A DNA stretch of 18,663 nucleotides, taken from Chloromonas sp. AAM2. Taxonomy: Eukaryota > Chlorophyta > Chlorophyceae > Chlamydomonadales > Chlamydomonadaceae. Below, piece by piece: positions 17,401-18,663 of this stretch (within the stretch, counting starts at the first letter, position 1; every line of letters begins with the position of its first letter). Made by a program: the position numbers and the translations under genes. The DNA lies in contig QAXH01002348.1 in NCBI GenBank assembly GCA_004335635.1, positions 1 through 18,663 on the forward strand, given 5' to 3'. Under the pieces are notes generated by a model. That model searched no databases, was not told the DNA's origin, and worked only from the letters and a program-made list of their open reading frames with translations.

Positions 17401-18663
17401 CGCTTGCACCCCCACCCACCCCATCCACACCAACCGACCCAACCAACCACATGCCACCCCCACTCACCACCACCCACACCACCCTGCCAACCGTACCACC
17501 AGCCCAGCACAACCGGCACGAGCAGGCCAGCATGCCTAGTAACACGGCAAGTGTATGCGTAGGGGGGAATGCTTGTGAGCGTGCCATGGCAGAGGCTGGC
17601 ACTCAGATGACGCCAGCGCCTGTCTCCCGTCCCACAGTAGCCAACAACCTTGCCACAACAACCAGCACGTCACCAGCCGTTTCTGCAGCCGTTCCTGCAT
17701 CACGTGGGTCACAGTATCTCGCTTCTGGTGCTGACGCGCTGTGGAGTGTGCAAGCAGCTGGGATTGGGGTGGCTGTTGGCAGTAGCCCTGTGACACCACC
17801 TCCGGCCGGGCCCACTGGGCTTGGCAGCTGGCTGCAGCCAGCCCAGCTAGCCGCTGCAGCTGGGGCTGCTCCTGCTACTGGTATCGCTGGTGATGCTGGA
17901 CCCACGCCTATGGTGGCAGATGGCGGAGCAACGCCAGCTGTTTTAGGCAACGGCCGGAGCAGGAGGCGGGCCGCTCGGACTGCGGTTGTGCGTGCACCGC
18001 TAGCTGTGGGAACACAAACACAGCAGGACGGAGGTCACACACAAATGCTTCTCAAACCGAACGAACTGAACGACCAAGGGGTGCAATGGGCATGGAATGG
18101 CAATGAAGAGGTGTCGAGCGTGGGTATGGGCGGTGGAGGTGCAATGGCGGATGTGGCGGCTCTCAATGAGTGGGCGGCTCGCAGCGTCGACTTGTTGGCT
18201 GATCTGAGGCGCGAGCAGGTGTGCTCTCGCTCATTGCATGCTGCTCGTGCGCGACTGTGTTGTGTGTGACCTGGCCAAAGCTGATCATTATCTAGCTAGC
18301 TAAACTCTGCTTCAAGTTGAGCTGCCAAGTGCCATCACAATCGACAGAGAAGTGCTGGTCCAGTACATCAATCTCGCACTGTGCAGCATAATGAAGAATG
18401 AACTGATGCAGGAGCAGGTGTACAGGTGCAAATTCTGCACCAAGCAACCTTACCTTGGACATCAATGCAAATGAGTGACTGCTGCTTGCCGATCGAACAG
18501 TGTTGGTCTGACTGGCTACCATCCACTTGCTCCACATGCTTGACAAGGCGCTCTCAGTGTCTGACAGTCTGCTCCTGCTTATCCGCAGGTGCGGCGTCTC
18601 CAGCGTGCGGGCACACACGCGAGCGTTGAATTCAGTGCAGCAGGCGTCGCATGGGAGGATGTG
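2387..18663 (+). CDS. Giant low-complexity repeat protein gene, eight exons, continues beyond right edge
   Basis: Long plus-strand open frames in different phases are joined by GT-AG introns into one frame: 2387-2478, 2792-7773, 8143-9858, 10037-14186, 14329-14546, 15018-16720, 17391-18218 and 18589-18663. The total is 13764 bases, exactly 4588 codons, with no stop. I recognise no family. The product is Ala/Pro/Gln/Ser-rich, almost certainly mostly disordered, and has many SP/TP sites, basic and acidic blocks and several in-frame tandem repeats. F-x-F motifs are confined to the exons between 10037 and 16720. No signal peptide or membrane segment is evident. A nuclear scaffold or FxFG nucleoporin-like role is possible but is inference only. 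Main doubts are exon 1 and the intron at 16721-17390. A less likely reading is two or more adjacent genes of similar composition. The 3' end lies outside the window. Confidence 0.6.
2479..2791 (+). other. Intron 1 (proposed)
   Basis: GTCAGT donor after CTAG, and acceptor TTACATGCAG before GTTGATACC. The length is 313 bases and the phase is 2. Exon 2 certainly needs an upstream splice, because its frame is closed by a TAA at 2772-2774 just before the acceptor. The donor choice is less certain than the acceptor. Confidence 0.45.
2792..7773 (+). CDS. Exon 2 of giant gene: 4982-base Ala/Pro/Gln-rich coding exon
   Basis: A single open frame of about 1660 codons without a stop, very unlikely by chance. 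Order of features: an acidic patch (PEDSDYEGEE) near 2830; an Arg/Ser stretch (HRARSRSISPG) near 2904-2935; Ala tracts at about 3505-3580; a basic SP/TP-rich part at about 4690-5040 (RSPLRLR, QKSPKG, RTPGSRRG, TPKAGG); an acidic EEEEEED block near 5610-5640 followed by MSVFSVG. Then come an acidic, aromatic-containing Ala-rich segment at about 6148-6318, three PAAPAPAAV repeats at 6414-6494, a Gln-rich segment at about 6745-6960, an Ala-rich segment at about 7195-7330, and a second acidic block at about 7369-7400 (EEEEGVDD) followed by TPRARNR. No recognisable catalytic motif, zinc finger or membrane span was found. The exon ends CAAG|GTGGGT; the TAG at 7779-7781 would be used only if intron 2 were retained. 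Confidence 0.75.
6414..6494 (+). repeat. Three tandem 27-base units encoding PAAPAPAAV
   Basis: Three direct 27-base units start at 6414, 6441 and 6468. They encode PAAPAPAAV, PAAPAPAAM and PAAPAPTAV, followed by a truncated fourth (PAAH). Units differ by only a few bases, consistent with local duplication within the exon. Confidence 0.85.
7774..8142 (+). other. Intron 2
   Basis: Donor AAG|GTGGGT and acceptor GTGCGCAG|GCC. The length is 369 bases and the phase is 1. The joined codon is G+GC (Gly), reading MEQ-G-QEHGS. A closer CAG at 8109-8111 would break the frame, so the acceptor ending at 8142 is preferred. The intron is T-richer than the flanking exons, with TATTTTTTTCTC near 7885-7900. 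Confidence 0.7.
8143..9858 (+). CDS. Exon 3 of giant gene: Ala/Pro/Ser-rich coding exon with a C-terminal basic motif
   Basis: About 572 codons, open from the acceptor at 8142 to the donor at 9859. The first part carries a loosely repeated Ser/Ile/Gly phrase (SVSNIGIAP, GVSSIGID) near 8500-8560 and several SP sites. At about 9058-9123 it encodes an alternating AVPAVSAVPAVQAVQAVPAI run. From about 9250 to 9500 it is almost pure Ala/Ser/Pro/Gly (SPASAGACPASAGNSPASAGA), and at 9522-9671 there is a 20-residue Pro/Val/Leu repeat. Near the end, GCNRKRRATDNE is a basic cluster that could be a nuclear localisation signal; that is inference. I recognise no domain. The frame stays open past the donor to a stop at 10071-10073, but the downstream exon is in another frame. 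Confidence 0.75.
9058..9123 (+). repeat. Alternating Ala-Val repeat (A-V-P/Q/S)n in exon 3
   Basis: About 22 codons alternate GCA/GCG with GTA/GTC/ATA and CCA/CAA/TCA. They encode AVPAVSAVPAVQAVQAVPAI, with the hexanucleotide-like DNA units GCAGTA and CCAGCA. It is a simple coding repeat. Confidence 0.7.
9522..9671 (+). repeat. 60-base tandem repeat, two and a half units, encoding QPPPVPVEVLAPLPQPAEAN
   Basis: Units start at 9522, 9582 and 9642 (the last partial). Each full unit reads QPxPxPVEVLxPLxQPAEAx, with CCAGTTGAGGTCCTG and CAGCCAGCTGAAGCA shared almost base for base. The third keeps only the start (QPPPVPAKAL). It looks like a fairly recent duplication in the coding sequence. Confidence 0.85.
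9859..10036 (+). other. Intron 3
   Basis: Donor GAAG|GTGCGA and acceptor TGGCCACAG|GGG. The length is 178 bases and the phase is 1. The join reads RSHE-G-ALHASGQRP. A second CAG ending at 10059 would shift the frame with this donor. The interior is A/T-richer than the exons. Confidence 0.65.
10037..14186 (+). CDS. Exon 4 of giant gene: main repeat-bearing exon with SFxF motifs
   Basis: About 1383 codons in one frame. In order: basic/Gln N-terminal part (RTAASLRQQQ, STSKRQ-like, KKTAP); F-A-F at 10270; ten 14-residue GVAPGPIITASNTS-type units (10336-10740); an Ala/Pro region containing KRAAKKAEAPP; then F-x-F motifs at 11167, 11320 and 11389. Fourteen 15-residue SPSFAP units (11974-12603) follow. 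Next is F-A-F at 12643 and four SFAFG cassettes (12775-13197), of which three carry SPCSTA(N/D)L and the third a degenerate SPSNTADV. Then there is an acidic SYSSFNDSQFDDKENCSQ segment with a KEN tripeptide, three GQVLQAVRQLD-type segments (13558-13773), and a better-ordered stretch ALAEACEMLRVNGKEQEEV near 13970-14025. FxFG motifs are known from nucleoporins and KEN from APC/C substrates; neither role is shown here. Family unrecognised. Confidence 0.75.
10336..10740 (+). repeat. Ten 42-base tandem units encoding GVAPGPIITASNTS-type repeats
   Basis: Units begin every 42 bases from 10336 to 10714; the tenth is incomplete. The core G-V/I-A-P-G-P-I-I-T is nearly invariant and the last five residues vary (ASSTT, ASNTS, VANAT). 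These tails recur in the fixed order ASSTT, ASNTS, VANAT over units 1-7, showing a 126-base higher-order unit. Later units 8-10 drift (GVSPGPIITSSKTS, GIAPGPIIV). Confidence 0.92.
11974..12603 (+). repeat. Fourteen 45-base tandem units encoding HDVGSPSFAPLSAAV-type repeats
   Basis: Units start every 45 bases from 11974. The signature is D-V-G-S-P-S-F-A. Units 7-10 (12244-12423) are identical at the DNA level and unit 11 differs by one base, while units 1-5 and 12-14 are diverged. A degenerate partial unit follows (NNAASPS). Every unit except unit 4 (SLTF) has an SP site next to a Phe. Unit 3 contains an F-V-F at 12085-12093. Confidence 0.94.
12775..13197 (+). repeat. Four SFAFG cassettes spaced 42, 42 and 36 residues apart
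   Basis: SFAFG occurs with its first Phe codon at 12781, 12907, 13033 and 13141. Each is followed about 9-10 residues later by an SP site within SPCSTANL, SPCSTADL, SPSNTADV or SPCSTANL. Three of the four also carry Cys two residues after SFAFG. Linkers between cassettes are diverged, so this is an older protein-level repeat than the SPSFAP array. Confidence 0.85.
13558..13773 (+). repeat. Three GQVLQAVRQLD-type segments about 28-30 residues apart
   Basis: GVVVLQAVQRLDGS (13558), GGQVLQAVRQLDAS (13648) and SGQVSQAVQWLEPV (13732) share the pattern V-x-Q-A-V-x-x-L-D/E. Each is preceded by an Ala/Gln-rich stretch. The spacing of hydrophobic residues suggests short amphipathic helices; this is inference from the pattern. 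Confidence 0.7.
14187..14328 (+). other. Intron 4
   Basis: Donor ACAG|GTGGGT and acceptor CTCTTTCATTGCAG|G with a clear pyrimidine tract. The length is 142 bases and the phase is 2. The joined codon AG+G reads ND-R-YAAPAP. The upstream frame stays open to TGA at 14251-14253 if the intron is retained. Confidence 0.75.
14329..14546 (+). CDS. Exon 5 of giant gene: short Pro/Ala-rich exon
   Basis: 218 bases encoding about 73 residues. The first half is Pro/Ala-rich (YAAPAPAAPVPGAIQPNLHP). It is followed by a more structured-looking stretch, GRPFVDAALQTVVKGVTWQP, whose V-D-A-A-L-Q-T-V-V pattern distantly recalls the QAVxxLD segments at the end of exon 4. It ends at CAAG|GTCTGT; another GT at 14541 (CTG|GTCAAG) has the same phase and would shorten it by two codons. 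The clear acceptor upstream and frame fit on both sides support it. No function can be given. Confidence 0.65.
14547..15017 (+). other. Intron 5
   Basis: Donor CAAG|GTCTGT and acceptor TTTGCACTTGCAG|GCC. The length is 471 bases and the phase is 1 (codon G+GC). The interior is A/T-richer than the flanks and closes the coding frame. I saw no additional exon inside with both splice sites. Confidence 0.65.
15018..16720 (+). CDS. Exon 6 of giant gene: Ala-rich N-part with FxF motifs, acidic C-part
   Basis: About 568 codons. It starts HGNRTARGAAEGFSFLPHMG, with F-S-F at 15056. A triple 13-residue AGYSCTAAAAGPA repeat (15215-15322) follows. The middle is Ala/Val-rich, with GSFSFGIVRG at 15653-15682 and an unusually ordered ITFVFDVPACVERRLESEFE at about 15956-16012. 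From about 15986 to 16320 it is strongly acidic (GEEENEEGVDD, HEMDEEEDCGFYDGFGMG, EQEGESEEEGE) and then Val/Glu-rich. The end, about 16600-16720, is more helix-like (DDGSFLVAAGHDLDQLLQLAEALL). The donor CAG|GTGAGG at 16721 is strong. If it is not used, the frame ends at TGA 16736-16738 and this would be the last exon. Acidic blocks plus FxF motifs could serve protein binding; the function is unknown. Confidence 0.75.
15215..15322 (+). repeat. Three 39-base tandem units encoding AGYSCTAAAAGPA
   Basis: Units start at 15215, 15254 and 15293. Two are full and the third is shorter, changing to AGYSCTAAAARPQ. The DNA units differ by only a few bases. Each has one Tyr and one Cys in an otherwise Ala-rich context. 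Confidence 0.88.
16989..17062 (+). repeat. Three degenerate GAGCCA...AGTCCA repeats inside intron 6
   Basis: GAGCCATGATAAGAGTCCAT, GAGCCAAGACAAAAGTCCAT and GAGCCATGAGATGAGTCCAG start at 16989, 17011 and 17038. These non-coding direct repeats of about 20 bases have variable spacing. Confidence 0.7.
17218..17302 (+). repeat. Degenerate CACATTGRAGTGTGCCGTTT repeats inside intron 6
   Basis: The words GCACATTGGAGTGT, GTGTGCCGTTTGACACT, GTGTGCCGCTGCACATT and GAAGTGTGCCGTTTTGC follow each other, forming an imperfect repeat of about 20-25 bases. It overlaps the TGTAA at 17232-17236. Function unknown. Confidence 0.55.
17391..18218 (+). CDS. Exon 7 of giant gene (or first exon of a following gene)
   Basis: 276 codons in phase 0. 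It begins VAGPLAPPPTPSTPTDPTN, Pro/Thr-rich, followed by Thr/Ala-rich sequence. The middle is Ala/Gly/Pro-rich, and GNGRSRRRAARTAVVRAP near 17948-18000 is a basic cluster that could act in nuclear import (inference). AVGTQTQQ at 18003-18026, with AGTQMT at 17595-17612, resembles TQT-type dynein light chain LC8 ligands. The end, LNEWAARSVDLLADLRREQ (about 18162-18218), looks helical and continues smoothly into exon 8. The donor is GAGCAG|GTGTGC. An ATG at 17451 could be a start if this were a separate gene. The composition resembles the rest of the giant gene. Family unrecognised. Confidence 0.6.
18219..18588 (+). other. Intron 7
   Basis: Donor GAGCAG|GTGTGC and acceptor TGCTCCTGCTTATCCGCAG|GTGCGG with a good pyrimidine tract. 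The length is 370 bases and the phase is 0. The upstream frame closes at TGA 18267-18269. The A/T-richer interior contains a TAGCTAGCTA palindrome-like stretch near 18291-18302. Confidence 0.65.
18589..18663 (+). CDS. Exon 8 of giant gene, cut by the window edge
   Basis: 25 codons, VRRLQRAGTHASVEFSAAGV and onward, open to the last base. Joined to exon 7 it continues a charged helical stretch (DLLADLRREQ-VRRLQRAG), which supports the splice. The exon and the gene continue outside the window. Too little is present to identify a domain. Confidence 0.55.
   Translation, partial: MRRLQRAGTHASVEFSAAGVAWEDV

Overview
The window looks like nuclear DNA of a green alga, most probably a core chlorophyte. 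The coding regions are joined by GT-AG introns with G-rich donors (GTGGGT, GTGAGG) and CAG|G acceptors. GCA/CAG/AGC triplets dominate the coding sequence. A TGTAA pentamer, the usual polyadenylation signal of chlorophyte algae, lies downstream of the first gene. Nothing resembles bacterial operons, and I do not assign a species.

Layout. Bases 1-312 are the last coding stretch of an upstream gene that starts outside the window. Bases 313-2386 hold its presumed 3' UTR followed by a spacer without a convincing gene. From about 2387 to the end of the window (18663) there is, in my reading, one very large plus-strand gene. It is reconstructed as eight exons (2387-2478, 2792-7773, 8143-9858, 10037-14186, 14329-14546, 15018-16720, 17391-18218, 18589-18663) separated by seven introns of 142-670 bases. 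All seven junctions keep the reading frame, giving 13764 coding bases (4588 codons), and the gene runs off the right edge. The first exon is the weakest part of the model. The join across 16721-17390 is the next weakest, because an in-frame stop and a TGTAA there would also allow the gene to end.

The predicted protein matches no family I recognise. It is almost entirely low-complexity sequence rich in Ala, Pro, Gln and Ser, with many Ser-Pro/Thr-Pro sites, basic patches and two acidic blocks. In-frame tandem repeats stand out: ten 14-residue units (GVAPGPIITASNTS type), fourteen 15-residue units (HDVGSPSFAPLSAAV type) and four SFAFG cassettes spaced 36-42 residues apart. Smaller repeats are a 13-residue AGYSCTAAAAGPA triplet, a 20-residue Pro/Val/Leu repeat, a 9-residue PAAPAPAAV repeat and three GQVLQAVRQLD-type segments. 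At least thirteen F-x-F motifs, five of them followed by Gly, occur only in the exons from 10037 to 16720. A KEN tripeptide, TQT-type motifs and a short predicted helix near the right edge are further leads.

Taken together, the sequence suggests a giant, mostly disordered scaffold protein, perhaps nuclear, with repeated short binding motifs. An FxFG nucleoporin-like role is one hypothesis and is not established. Any conserved domain that would name the gene is probably beyond the right edge.
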